Source: Leptotrichiaceae bacterium
GTDB lineage: Bacteria > Fusobacteriota > Fusobacteriia > Fusobacteriales > Leptotrichiaceae
Length of the DNA: 64,000 nucleotides
Direction: 5' to 3'
Assembly (NCBI GenBank): GCA_018060185.1
Contig: JAGOWQ010000001.1
Span: 1 to 64,000, forward strand
Made by a program: the position numbers and the translations under genes. The notes beneath the pieces were generated by a model, which saw only the letters and a list, made by a program, of their open reading frames with translations, did not search any database and was not told the DNA's origin. Shown in pieces: positions 7,311 to 16,321 of this stretch (position 1 is its first letter; each line of letters starts with the position of its first letter).

Positions 7311-8981
7311 TTAAAATAATCCTGAAATTACCCCTTTTTCATCTACATCTATTAATTCTGCTGAAGGTTTTTTAGGAAGTCCTGGCATATCTATTATTTC
7401 TCCTGCCATTGCTACTAGAAATCCAGCTCCTGCAGAAAGTCTAATTTCATTTATTGTTATTTCAAAATCTTTTGGTCTTCCTAACAGTAAAGGATTATCT
7501 GATAATGATTTTTGTGTCTTCGATATACAAATAGGTAGTTTATCATATCCAAATTCTACATATTTTTTTATATTATTTAATGCTTTAGATGTAAATTTAA
7601 CTCCATTTGCTCCGTATATTTCTTTTGCTATTTTCTCTATTTTTTCCTGAACAGTTAAATTTAAATCATATAAAGGAGTAAATTTTAATTTTGATCTTTC
7701 ATTTATGCCAATTGCATGAATCACTTTTTCAACTAACTCTTTTCCTCCTTCTCCGCCTTTTTCCCAAATTTCACATAATGCCACTTCTGTATCAAGTTTA
7801 TTGCAAAATTCTCTAATCAACCCAACTTCAATATCTGTATCTGTTATAAACTTATTTATTGCAACAACTACAGGAATATTATATTTTTTCATACTTTCTA
7901 TATGTCTTTCAAGGTTCTCTAATCCTTTTTTTAAAGTTTCTATATTTTCCACAGTTAATTCTTTACAACCACCGTGATGTTTCAAAGCTCTTACTGTTGC
8001 CACTATAACTATTACATTAGGATTCAAGTCTGCCTTTCTTGCTTTTATATCTAAAAATTTTTCTGCTCCTAAATCTGACGCAAACCCAGCTTCTGTAACC
8101 ACATAATCTGATAATTTCAAAGCCATTTTAGTTGCAATAATAGAATTACATCCATGTGCTATATTAGCAAAAGGTCCTCCATGGATAAATACAGGTGTAT
8201 TTTCCAATGTTTGAACCAAATTTGGTTTTATTGCATCTTTTAATAATGCTGTTATAGCTCCTTCTATTTTTAATTCTTTTACTTTTAGCATTTTGCCTTT
8301 TCTATTATACCCAAATACTATTTCTCCTATTTTATCTTTTAAATCTAAAATTGATGTTGCTAAACAAAATATCGCCATTATCTCAGATGCCACCGTAATT
8401 TGAAACGAAGATTGTCTTGGAATACCATTTAATCTACCTCCCATTCCAATTACTATCTCTCTTAATGATCTATCATTCATATCTAAAACACGTTTCCATG
8501 TTATTTGATTTACATCTATATCAAGTTCATTCCCATGATTTATGTGATTATCTATACATGCAGAAATTAAGTTATGAGCTGTAGATATAGCATGTAAGTC
8601 TCCTGTAAAATGTAAATTTATATCTTCCATAGGTACTACTTGAGACATTCCTCCACCTGTTGCCCCTCCTTTGATTCCAAATACAGGTCCTAACGATGGC
8701 TCTCTCAAAGCTGCTATGGAGTTGTATCCGTATTTATTTAATGCTTGAGTTAATCCTACTGTTACCGTTGATTTCCCTTCTCCTGGTGGAGTGGGAGTTA
8801 TCGCCGTAACTAATATTAATTTCCCGTCTTTTTTCAAAGAATTCTTTTCTAAAACATCTAAACTAACCTTTGCCTTATACTTTCCATATTGTTCATAATC
8901 ATCTTCAGTAAGTCCTATTTTTTCTCCAATGACACTTATCTTCTTAAGATTAGCTTTTTGAGCTATTTCAATATCAGTCAT
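7311..8981 (-). CDS. fhs: Formate-tetrahydrofolate ligase
   Basis: Makes 10-formyl-THF from formate, THF and ATP, feeding purine synthesis, formyl-Met-tRNA and serine/glycine exchange. The 556 residues match the family length. The P-loop [11 protein letters not shown] lies at 62-72; the family stretches [20 protein letters not shown] (about 92-111) and a C-terminal [12 protein letters not shown] follow. Good SD (AGGAGG before ATG). First gene of a likely unit with the MalY-type enzyme and the XRE regulator. Confidence 0.96.
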   Translation of the reverse strand: MTDIEIAQKANLKKISVIGEKIGLTEDDYEQYGKYKAKVSLDVLEKNSLKKDGKLILVTAITPTPPGEGKSTVTVGLTQALNKYGYNSIAALREPSLGPVFGIKGGATGGGMSQVVPMEDINLHFTGDLHAISTAHNLISACIDNHINHGNELDIDVNQITWKRVLDMNDRSLREIVIGMGGRLNGIPRQSSFQITVASEIMAIFCLATSILDLKDKIGEIVFGYNRKGKMLKVKELKIEGAITALLKDAIKPNLVQTLENTPVFIHGGPFANIAHGCNSIIATKMALKLSDYVVTEAGFASDLGAEKFLDIKARKADLNPNVIVIVATVRALKHHGGCKELTVENIETLKKGLENLERHIESMKKYNIPVVVAINKFITDTDIEVGLIREFCNKLDTEVALCEIWEKGGEGGKELVEKVIHAIGINERSKLKFTPLYDLNLTVQEKIEKIAKEIYGANGVKFTSKALNNIKKYVEFGYDKLPICISKTQKSLSDNPLLLGRPKDFEITINEIRLSAGAGFLVAMAGEIIDMPGLPKKPSAELIDVDEKGVISGLF

Positions 8982-9077
8982 AATATTTCCTCCTAAAATT
9001 CTTCATAAGTTTATTTTATTATATTTTTAACTCTTTATTTAATAAAATTAAACCATTAATAATATTGAATATTAATA

Positions 9078-9761
9078 TTAATGTTTAGTCTTTAACATCT
9101 TTTCAGCTATTTTATAGTTGGGCATGTATTTTTCTACATAATCATAAAATTTTTTGCTGTGATTAGGGTGTTTCAGATGGGCAAGTTCGTGTAAAATTAC
9201 ATATTCTATCTCAAAACGACTTCTTTTTATGAGCTCTATATTAATATTTACATATCTTTTATTATAATTACATGACCCCCATCTTGTTTTCATAGATTTT
9301 ATTGATATATGCTCTATTCTTTCATTAAGAATTTTAATCCATTTTTCTATATAATAATAAAATATTTTTTTTGAGTATTCCAAATACCATTTATATATTA
9401 TTTTCTTTCTATTCTCTACAGTTTCATAATTTGTATAAAGTAAGATCTCCTTTTTATGTTTATCTAGCCTTATACTATTACTATTAGATTTTTCTACAAT
9501 TAAAGTGTATTCTTCTCCCATTAATTTATGAATTTCTCCAGTTATATATTCAAATTCCTTATTTCTAATTTTAAGTTCTTCCATTTTTTTCAAACTTTTT
9601 TTTATCCACTCTTCTTTAGAAAATATAAAGCTTTCTATATAACTTTTATGAAGATTTATTGGAGCAGAAATATGAACTTCCATATTTTGATTTATTCTTA
9701 AATTAATATTTTTTATTTTTTTTCTATATACACTATAACCTAATATATTTTCTTTTTTCAT
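9078..9761 (-). CDS. YgjP-type (DUF45) zinc metallopeptidase-like protein
   Basis: A 227-residue protein with the zincin motif HELAH (191-195), a third likely ligand in NHSKKF (H201) and the family marker RWGSC (160-164). YgjP/DUF45 proteins are M48-like metalloproteases with poorly known substrates; no membrane segment is seen. It is the last gene of a five-gene run (PHP, NUDIX, MgtE, small protein, this gene) on one strand with short gaps. Confidence 0.8.
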   Translation of the reverse strand: MKKENILGYSVYRKKIKNINLRINQNMEVHISAPINLHKSYIESFIFSKEEWIKKSLKKMEELKIRNKEFEYITGEIHKLMGEEYTLIVEKSNSNSIRLDKHKKEILLYTNYETVENRKKIIYKWYLEYSKKIFYYYIEKWIKILNERIEHISIKSMKTRWGSCNYNKRYVNINIELIKRSRFEIEYVILHELAHLKHPNHSKKFYDYVEKYMPNYKIAEKMLKTKH

Positions 9762-9792
9762 TTTTTCCTTAATTTCCTGTTTTAATATGTTT

Positions 9793-10185
9793 CTATTTTA
9801 ATTTTTCTATTTCTCGCTCAATTATCCCTGAAATATCAATTCCCATAAGAGCACTTCTTAATATTTTTTGATATAGTTCATCATCATTTTTTTTACAGCT
9901 CTTCAAAAAAAGTATACAATTTTGTGTTTTCTTTAACCTAATCACACATCCATCATTTAAGTATATATTAAATGTTATTACTGCATTTTTTTTATCTATT
10001 ATTTTAGTAAAAAGAACTCCTTGAACTTCAGATAAATTAAAATAAATTTCTTTTTTCTGAAATTTATTTAAAAATGTAAATATAAATTCTCCATTATATT
10101 CTTCTAAATTTTCCATTTGCTTTTTAAATTTTCCCCACATTATTTTTAAAAAGAAATACCAAAGTATCAATGTTAATATTCTCAT
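9793..10185 (-). CDS. Small hypothetical protein with N-terminal membrane anchor
   Basis: A 130-residue protein not recognised. The first ~17 residues (MRILTLILWYFFLKIMW) form one hydrophobic helix without a signal cleavage site, followed by a basic/acidic region rich in beta-type residues (GEFIFTFLNKF, AVITFNIYLNDG) and a C-terminal helix. The layout suggests a cytoplasmic domain held at the membrane. It is 17 nt downstream of mgtE and 31 nt upstream of the metallopeptidase; no function is claimed. Confidence 0.55.
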   Translation of the reverse strand: MRILTLILWYFFLKIMWGKFKKQMENLEEYNGEFIFTFLNKFQKKEIYFNLSEVQGVLFTKIIDKKNAVITFNIYLNDGCVIRLKKTQNCILFLKSCKKNDDELYQKILRSALMGIDISGIIEREIEKLK

Positions 10186-10202
10186 TATTTTCCTTCCTTT
10201 TC

Positions 10203-11678
10203 CTATACCAATTTATCTAAAAATATTGTTGCCAAACTCAAAAATATTAAAAACCCAAAAACATCAGTTGCCGTAGTAAGTAATACTGCTGAAGCCATAG
10301 CTGGATCAACTTTCAAAGCTTTTAATGTTATTGGCACTACAAATCCTATTGTACATGCTACAATAAGATTCCCAATCATTGCAAGAAACATTATTAATCC
10401 GATAAAAAAATTACCATATATTATACCTAGTATTGAACCACAAACTAACCCTAAAAGTCCTCCATTTATTGCTCCGACTAAAAAACTTTTTCCTACTATT
10501 TTTAGAGTATCTCTTCTATCTACCTCTCCCAATGCTAAAGCTCTTATTGTAACAGAAAGTGATTGTGTTCCTGCATTTCCTCCCATACCTGTAACTATAG
10601 ACATCACAGCAGATAAAATTACTACTTTCTCAATTGTTTTTGAAAACATTCCTACTACAAAAGAGGCTAAAAATGCTGTCCCAAGATTTATTATAAGCCA
10701 AGGAAGTCTTTGTTTTACTGAAAATACAAAATTAGAATAAATATCTTCCTCTTCTGAAACTCCACCTAATTTTAAAATATCTTCTGTATTTTCTTCTTGG
10801 ATGACATCAATTATATCATCTATTGTTATTATACCTAATAAATTTCTTTTATGATTTATAACTGGAACAACTTTTAAATCATATTTTGAAACAAGTCTTG
10901 CTACATCTTCTTGATCCTCTTCTACATAAACAGATATTATATTATCATCCATTATTTCTTCTAATTTTGTATCATTAGAAGCTATCAGTATGTCTCTTAA
11001 ATCTGCTTCTCCTACCAATTCTTTTTTTTCATTTAATACAAATATAGTTTCTATGACTTCTGTCCTAGGAGCAATCATTTTTATTTTTTCCATAACTTCT
11101 TTTATTTCAAGATTTGATTTAAAAGCTATATACTGGGTTGTCATAATACCCCCAGCAGAGTCTTCTTCGTATCCTAAAAGTTCTCTTATTTTATTTGCTT
11201 GAGACCTTCTCATTTTTGTAAGTATAGACTTACTTTTCTGAATATCTATGTATCCTAAAATATCCGCAATATCATCTGGAGACATATATTTTAATATATC
11301 AATAAATTCTTCGTCACTAATTAATTCTATAATTCTTTCTTGTAATTCTTCATCTGCCTGCTCTATTATACTAGCTTTTTGCTCATCTGTCATTAACTCA
11401 AATACACGTAAAAGCTCTTCGTCATCTAATTCTTCAAAACTTTCTGCAACGTCAACTGAATGTTTTTCATCTAAATATTCTTCCAATTCTTCTTCTGAAT
11501 TAATCTTTTGTATCTCTTCAGCCATTTCTTCTGGTGTAGATACCTCTTCTTCTATTTTTTTATCCTTTTCTTCAGTTATTTCATAATTTTCATTATTTTC
11601 TTTTTCATTTTCTAACTCATGTTTTTTTTTAGAATTTTCTTCTTTTTCTAATAGATTTTCTAATTCTCTTTCATCCAT
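10203..11678 (-). CDS. mgtE: Magnesium transporter MgtE
   Basis: A 491-residue Mg2+ channel/transporter. A strongly acidic Lys/Glu-rich tail (~1-55) precedes the helical N domain (DDEELLRVFELMTDEQKAS and following), two CBS domains (about 165-285) that sense Mg2+, and five membrane helices from about 330, including the conserved GMGGNAGTQS filter region. The start at 11678 was chosen because the sequence AAGGAGG directly upstream is the SD and not codons. 35 nt downstream of the NUDIX gene. The Mg2+ specificity follows from the family. Confidence 0.95.
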   Translation of the reverse strand: MDERELENLLEKEENSKKKHELENEKENNENYEITEEKDKKIEEEVSTPEEMAEEIQKINSEEELEEYLDEKHSVDVAESFEELDDEELLRVFELMTDEQKASIIEQADEELQERIIELISDEEFIDILKYMSPDDIADILGYIDIQKSKSILTKMRRSQANKIRELLGYEEDSAGGIMTTQYIAFKSNLEIKEVMEKIKMIAPRTEVIETIFVLNEKKELVGEADLRDILIASNDTKLEEIMDDNIISVYVEEDQEDVARLVSKYDLKVVPVINHKRNLLGIITIDDIIDVIQEENTEDILKLGGVSEEEDIYSNFVFSVKQRLPWLIINLGTAFLASFVVGMFSKTIEKVVILSAVMSIVTGMGGNAGTQSLSVTIRALALGEVDRRDTLKIVGKSFLVGAINGGLLGLVCGSILGIIYGNFFIGLIMFLAMIGNLIVACTIGFVVPITLKALKVDPAMASAVLLTTATDVFGFLIFLSLATIFLDKLV

Positions 11679-11713
11679 TTTAAAACCTCCTTCCATTTAA
11701 ATTTTATATATTT

Positions 11714-12202
11714 TTATTTAAAATATGTTACAGCAAATATTGTTTTCATATCGTCAGATTTATTTAAAATATCTTTTACATCTATCCATTCTACTTCTAT
11801 ATCTTCACCATGATCAAGAGAAAGTTTTTTTGGTTTAATCAAATCTGATTTTAATTTAGCACTAAAAAAATATAGATTTTCTGTGGTGTATCCTGGAGAT
11901 ACATATAATCCTTTTGGTAACTGCTTAAAATCTTCAACATCATCTTTTAAATATCCTGTTTCTTCCCTTAGTTCTCTAAAGGCTGCCTCAACTGGATTTT
12001 CTCCTTTATCTATAAGTCCTGCACAAATTTCTAATGTATAATCTTTTGGCCCTGGTCTATATTGTTTTACTAATATAACTTTTTCTTTTGTTTCATTAAA
12101 TAAAACAAAGCATACTGCATTAGATTTATCCAAATATTCTAAAGTAATACCTGTTGTTGGGTGAATCATTTTATCACCTTTTAAAAATTTAAAATCTTCC
12201 AT
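11714..12202 (-). CDS. NUDIX hydrolase (ADP-ribose pyrophosphatase-like)
   Basis: A 162-residue protein with a complete Nudix box at 62-84 (GLIDKGE, then REL-REETGYL), where the Glu residues bind the catalytic Mg2+. Upstream VILVKQYRPGP and ICAGLI match the ADP-ribose/GDP-mannose pyrophosphatase group, which is a housecleaning function. It sits between the PHP phosphatase (45 nt) and mgtE. Exact nucleotide substrate not determined. Confidence 0.88.
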   Translation of the reverse strand: MEDFKFLKGDKMIHPTTGITLEYLDKSNAVCFVLFNETKEKVILVKQYRPGPKDYTLEICAGLIDKGENPVEAAFRELREETGYLKDDVEDFKQLPKGLYVSPGYTTENLYFFSAKLKSDLIKPKKLSLDHGEDIEVEWIDVKDILNKSDDMKTIFAVTYFK

Positions 12203-12247
12203 TATTTAGCCTCCTTTTTCATTATTTTTACCATTTTAAGTACTTTT

Positions 12248-13018
12248 CTAAAAAATTGTTTCAATTATATTTAAATTTAAATCTTTGGAAAAATTTCTTG
12301 TAATTTCCATAGCCTCATCTTCTAAAATTTTATAATCATGCGCGTCAGACCCTATCATACATTTAACATTATATTTACTTGCCACTTCCCAAAATTCTTT
12401 GTAAGGGTACATATATCTATCCCAATCAGGGTGTCTTTCAAGCGTTTTTCTAATTCCATTAGCATTAACCTCTAAAGGAATATCCATTTTTAATGCAGCT
12501 CTACATATATTATGAGCAATTTCTTCTGTTGTTTCATTCCACTTTCTGTAAGCTATCATATATAAATCTGGATGAGCTATATAATCAAAATTTCCAGATT
12601 CTATACCTTTAACCATGTATTTCCCATAAGCTTCAACTTTTTTTCTACTATTTACTTTCCATGCATTAAAAATTTCCATTTCTCCTTCACATCTAAAAGC
12701 ATGTAATCCTAAAATCATATAATCTAGTTTTTCTTTTATTTCATCATAATAATCTTGAAATTCTGGAAAATATTCTATTTCAATTGATTTATAAATTTTT
12801 ATTTTATCTTTATATTTTTCCTTTGCTTCTTCTATTTCTAATAAATAACCATCTAATTCTTCCATTTTCATTCTATCAAAATAATAGTCTGGAAGAGGTG
12901 CATGATCTGAAATCCCTAATTCTGTATAACCATGCTTTATGCCTTCTTTAACGTAATCTTCTACATTTCCAATAGCATGTCCGCATCTATAATTATGCGT
13001 ATGGAAATTTGTTTTCAT
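12248..13018 (-). CDS. PHP-domain phosphatase, histidinol-phosphatase-like
   Basis: A 256-residue PHP-fold metal-dependent phosphoesterase. H6 and H8 (FHTH), H14 (CGH), the SDHAP motif near 37-41, GLHAFR near 104, IAHPDLY and the final GSDAHD supply the trinuclear metal site. The CGHA and SDHAPLP motifs match the HisJ/HisK group. No other his genes are in view, so the true substrate may be another phosphoester. First gene of the PHP-NUDIX-mgtE run; divergent from the ABC-F gene. Confidence 0.8.
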   Translation of the reverse strand: MKTNFHTHNYRCGHAIGNVEDYVKEGIKHGYTELGISDHAPLPDYYFDRMKMEELDGYLLEIEEAKEKYKDKIKIYKSIEIEYFPEFQDYYDEIKEKLDYMILGLHAFRCEGEMEIFNAWKVNSRKKVEAYGKYMVKGIESGNFDYIAHPDLYMIAYRKWNETTEEIAHNICRAALKMDIPLEVNANGIRKTLERHPDWDRYMYPYKEFWEVASKYNVKCMIGSDAHDYKILEDEAMEITRNFSKDLNLNIIETIF

Positions 13019-13123
13019 TTTTTCACCTCATTTATATAATTTTGTAATTCTTATTTATACCACTGTTATATATTCTACCAGTTATTTTAAAAAAAATAAA
13101 GCCTTTACAATAATTTTCTTTAT

Positions 13124-13152
13124 TTGTTTTTGATTCTTTTTTTTGATATAAT
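13124..13152 (+). promoter_or_regulatory. ABC-F gene promoter
   Basis: TTGTTT (13124-13129), 17-nt spacer, TATAAT (13147-13152) with TGA before it (extended -10). Confidence 0.7.
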
Positions 13153-13204
13153 ATATATGATTAAATATTTGATAAATTTTATAAATCTTTAAGGAGGAAT
13201 TTTT

Positions 13205-14827
13205 TTGATAACAATAAACAATTTATCAGTTCAATTTGGTGGAAGAAAACTTTTTGATGAAGTTGATATTAAGTTTACACCTGGGAACTGTTACGGAATA
13301 ATTGGACCTAATGGTGCTGGAAAATCTACATTTTTAAAAATCTTAACTGGGGAGATTGATTCTACATCTGGAGAAGTTATTATAGATAAAGGAAAAAGAT
13401 TATCATTTTTAAAACAAGATCACTTTGCTTACGAAGAAGAAGAAGTTTTAAATGTTGTTATGATGGGACATAGTAAATTATATGACATTATGTTGCAAAA
13501 AAATGAATTATATTCGCAAACAGAATTTACTGAAGAAAGTGGTCTTTTAGCTGCTGAACTAGAAGGTGAATTTGCTGAACTTGACGGTTGGGAAGCAGAA
13601 ACTAATGCCGAAAAATTTCTAATCGGTCTAGGTATTTCATCAGATCTTCATCATAAATTAATGAAAGAATTAACTGAACCAGAAAAAGTAAAAGTGTTGC
13701 TCGCTCAAGCAATTTTTGGTAATCCTGATATTTTATTATTAGACGAGCCTACAAATGGACTTGACTTAAAAGCTGTTAAATGGCTCGAAGAATTTTTAAT
13801 GGATTTAGGAGATACCACTGTATTGGTTGTATCACATGATAGGCATTTTTTAAATAAAGTATCTACACACATTGCTGACATTGATTATGGAAAAATTAAA
13901 ATGTTTGTAGGAAATTATGATTTTTGGTATGAATCAAACCAATTAATGCAAGACTTAATAAGGAATCAGAATAAGAAGCTAGAACAAAAGAAAAAAGAGT
14001 TACAAGAATTCATTGCTAGATTTTCTGCTAATGCTTCTAAATCTAAACAAGCAACAAGTCGTAAAAAACAATTAGATAAACTTCAATTTGAAGATATGCA
14101 AATTTCCAATAGAAAGTATCCTTATATTGAATTTAAACAAGATAGAGAAGCTGGAAATAATCTTTTAAAAGTAGAAGGATTGAGTAAAACTATAGATGGC
14201 GAAAAAGTTTTAAATAATATCTCTTTTACGATAAATACAGGGGATAAAGTTGTTATTTTATCTAATAATGATATCGCAAAAACTACTCTTTTTCAAATTT
14301 TAGCTGGAGAAATGGAACTTGATGAAGGAAGTTATGAATGGGGAGTTACAACTTCTCAAAGTTACTTTCCAAAAGATAATACAGAATTTTTTGAAGATGT
14401 AAATTTATCACTAATAGATTGGCTAAGACAATTTTCTAATGATCAACATGAAGAATATGTTAGAGGTTTTTTAGGAAGAATGCTCTTTTCTGGAGAAGAG
14501 GCTAAAAAAATGGCAAAGGTATTGTCAGGGGGAGAAAAGGTAAGATGTATGTTATCTAAAATGATGTTATCAGGAGCAAATGTCCTTATGATGGATAATC
14601 CTACAGATCATTTAGATTTAGAATCAATAACTTCTCTAAACAAATCTTTAGAAAGATTTCAAGGAACAGTGTTATTTACCACTCACGATCACGAATTTAT
14701 CCAAACTATAGCTACAAAAATTATAGAAATTACGCCAAAAGGAATTTTAGAAAAAGAGATGGAATATGACGAATACATTAATAATGATTCTATTCAAAAA
14801 AAGCTTAATGAATTATACTCATCATAA
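13205..14827 (+). CDS. ABC-F family ATPase, YbiT/YkpA type
   Basis: A 540-residue soluble twin-NBD protein without membrane segments, of the ABC-F class that acts on ribosomes. NBD1: Walker A GPNGAGKST (34-42), Walker B LLLDEPTNGLD (177-187) and a degenerate signature (TEPEKVK). The charged linker is at 245-295. NBD2: signature LSGGEK (440-445), but Walker A reads SNNDIAKTT (353-361) and the Glu after Walker B is Asn (MMDNPTDHLD). I recall similar departures in the YkpA/YbiT subgroup. It starts on TTG at 13205, with AAGGAGG properly spaced. Single-gene unit with its own promoter and a bidirectional terminator. Confidence 0.88.
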   Translation: MITINNLSVQFGGRKLFDEVDIKFTPGNCYGIIGPNGAGKSTFLKILTGEIDSTSGEVIIDKGKRLSFLKQDHFAYEEEEVLNVVMMGHSKLYDIMLQKNELYSQTEFTEESGLLAAELEGEFAELDGWEAETNAEKFLIGLGISSDLHHKLMKELTEPEKVKVLLAQAIFGNPDILLLDEPTNGLDLKAVKWLEEFLMDLGDTTVLVVSHDRHFLNKVSTHIADIDYGKIKMFVGNYDFWYESNQLMQDLIRNQNKKLEQKKKELQEFIARFSANASKSKQATSRKKQLDKLQFEDMQISNRKYPYIEFKQDREAGNNLLKVEGLSKTIDGEKVLNNISFTINTGDKVVILSNNDIAKTTLFQILAGEMELDEGSYEWGVTTSQSYFPKDNTEFFEDVNLSLIDWLRQFSNDQHEEYVRGFLGRMLFSGEEAKKMAKVLSGGEKVRCMLSKMMLSGANVLMMDNPTDHLDLESITSLNKSLERFQGTVLFTTHDHEFIQTIATKIIEITPKGILEKEMEYDEYINNDSIQKKLNELYSS

Positions 14828-14881
14828 TTTGATATGTTATATTATATGAAATTATGATATATAAATATAATAAGCAAAAAT

Positions 14882-14935
14882 AAAAACTGATTTTATTCAC
14901 CTGTGTAATTTAAATAGGTTTATAAAATCAGTTTT
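14882..14935. terminator. Bidirectional terminator between ABC-F and flavodoxin genes
   Basis: A 13-bp perfect inverted repeat, AAACTGATTTTAT (14884-14896) and ATAAAATCAGTTT (14922-14934), between convergent genes. Confidence 0.8.
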
Positions 14936-14955
14936 ATATTATATATAAAATTTTA

Positions 14956-15588
14956 TTATTTTAACAGTTCTAATGTCCAAGTTTGCAAAATTTCTATATA
15001 CTTATCAGCTTTCACATCTTCTCCCTTTACAGTAATCCCTGGAAAGAAACTCGCACCTTTTATGTGTGCCTCTGTTTCCTTAATAACATCCCCAGCATTA
15101 CCTCCATATGTTGAATATATAGCTACTTTTTTCCCAGTAAAATCTTGTTGATGTAAATATCCTATTAGAGGTTGAGCTGCTTGACCAAACCACGAAGGTG
15201 TCCCTACTAAAATTAAGTCATAATCAGATATATTTTTATCTACTGGTAATATTTCTGGATAAACTTTATCAGAAACTTGTTTTTCTACTACTTTTTTTAT
15301 TGTTTCAGCATCATATGCATCTTTGGGATTAATTTTTAACACATCAACTGTTTTGATTCCTGCTCCTTTAATTAACTCTTGTAAAGAGGTAGAAACTTTT
15401 TCAGTTGCTCCAGTTTCTGAATAATAAATAATTAAAGTTTTCATATCAGCATTTTTAACTGCTTCCCCTACTTTACTTACAGCACTCTCTCCAGCTTTAG
15501 CAGCTTCTTCGACCTTTTTATTTGCACTACCACCGCACGATATAACTAAAAACATTAACATCGATACTATACTTATTATCTTTTTCAT
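14956..15588 (-). CDS. Flavodoxin-domain lipoprotein
   Basis: A 210-residue protein. Residues 1-18 are a lipoprotein signal peptide with lipobox LVISC (Cys18), then an Ala/Lys/Glu-rich helical linker (24-48). From about 49 a flavodoxin fold starts, with the FMN phosphate loop YYSETGATEK and later LVGTPSWFGQ and YSTYGGNAGD in the isoalloxazine loops. An extracytoplasmic, membrane-anchored flavodoxin is less usual than the cytosolic form and suggests electron transfer at the cell surface or in the periplasm. Possible promoter TGATATACT near 15622-15630. Confidence 0.85.
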   Translation of the reverse strand: MKKIISIVSMLMFLVISCGGSANKKVEEAAKAGESAVSKVGEAVKNADMKTLIIYYSETGATEKVSTSLQELIKGAGIKTVDVLKINPKDAYDAETIKKVVEKQVSDKVYPEILPVDKNISDYDLILVGTPSWFGQAAQPLIGYLHQQDFTGKKVAIYSTYGGNAGDVIKETEAHIKGASFFPGITVKGEDVKADKYIEILQTWTLELLK

Positions 15589-15692
15589 TTAAGTCCTCCT
15601 AAATTTTAATTTTATTCTTCACGTATAGTATATCATAATTTTTTTATTTAACAATATTATTATTTATAAATTTTAATAAAATTTATAAATAT

Positions 15693-15722
15693 AAAAAGAC
15701 TGATTAAAACACAGTCTTTTTT
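15693..15722 (-). terminator. Cold-shock gene terminator
   Basis: AAAAAGACTG (15693-15702) and CAGTCTTTTT (15712-15721), 9-nt loop, symmetrical A/T tails; 8 nt past the cspA stop. Confidence 0.85.
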
Positions 15723-15729
15723 AATTAAA

Positions 15730-15927
15730 TTATTGAGAAACTACGTTTGTTGCTTGAGGTCCTTTTGGTCCATCTTCCACATCAAAACTTACTTCTTCCC
15801 CTTCAACTACTGATTTAAATCCGTCTTTGTTTATTTTTGAGAAATGTAAGAAATAATCATTTCCATCATCTCCTGAAATAAATCCAAATCCTTTTTTGTC
15901 GTTAAACCATTTTACTTTACCTAACAA
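15730..15927 (-). CDS. cspA: Cold-shock protein (TTG start)
   Basis: A 65-residue single CSD RNA chaperone with RNP1 KGFGFI and RNP2 DYFLHF motifs. The longer open frame (to 15960) includes the SD AGGAGG (15935-15940) as codons; the TTG at 15927 stands 7 nt from it and gives the usual CSP length and the normal start xxGKVKWFN. A leader of about 100 nt runs from an extended -10 promoter, in keeping with the long structured leaders of csp mRNAs. Confidence 0.93.
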   Translation of the reverse strand: MLGKVKWFNDKKGFGFISGDDGNDYFLHFSKINKDGFKSVVEGEEVSFDVEDGPKGPQATNVVSQ

Positions 15928-16035
15928 AGTGCTACCTCCTAAAATTTTAACCTCAAACAACTTTATTACAAATTACATAGTTTATTATTAACTTTATTAT
16001 TTTGTTTTACTTGCTTTTGGTTTTTATCTAAGCTA

Positions 16036-16044
16036 ATTATACCA
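16036..16044 (-). promoter_or_regulatory. cspA extended -10 promoter
   Basis: Minus-strand TGGTATAAT (TATAAT 16036-16041); no strong -35. Predicted leader about 100 nt. Confidence 0.6.
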
Positions 16045-16283
16045 CATTTTTTTTAATTTGAAACCTTTTTTTTTATATATTTTATATATATAATATATAT
16101 TTTTAATTTATTTTTCATACTCTATATTAAATATAATATTTATATATATATATAACTTATGATATATTAATAATTTTATATCATTTTTTCAAGTTTAAAT
16201 ATTGAAATTAATGTGAAAATATTATATCATATTATAGTATAGCTTAATTAGGTATGGGTTCCTTCTAACCTAAATTTTAAAAT
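16045..16283. other. AT-rich intergenic stretch between divergent cspA and lysC
   Basis: Almost pure A/T, with short TA runs (for example around 16142-16153). It holds a possible plus-strand promoter TTGAAA (16203-16208), 17-nt spacer, TATCAT (16226-16231), and a weak leader hairpin TTAGGT (16248-16253) with ACCTAA (16268-16273). No gene is seen in it. Confidence 0.5.
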
Positions 16284-16321
16284 AAGGAGAATATAATACT
16301 AAGTATTATAAAATTAGAATG
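16284..16321 (+). promoter_or_regulatory. lysC ribosome binding site with hairpin between SD and ATG
   Basis: The only SD, AAGGAG (16284-16289), is 29 nt from the ATG at 16319. Between them lies TATAATA (16292-16298), loop CTAAG, TATTATA (16304-16310). Folding this hairpin would leave 10 unpaired nt between SD and start. Confidence 0.6.

Noticed and set aside
11248-11586. 112-codon Ser-rich plus-strand frame inside mgtE
   Set aside because: Low-complexity Ser/Ile composition arising from the complement of acidic codons.
16045-16200. TA-rich repeats as a replication origin or microsatellite
   Set aside because: Base composition of an AT-rich intergenic gap; no DnaA boxes or iterons seen.
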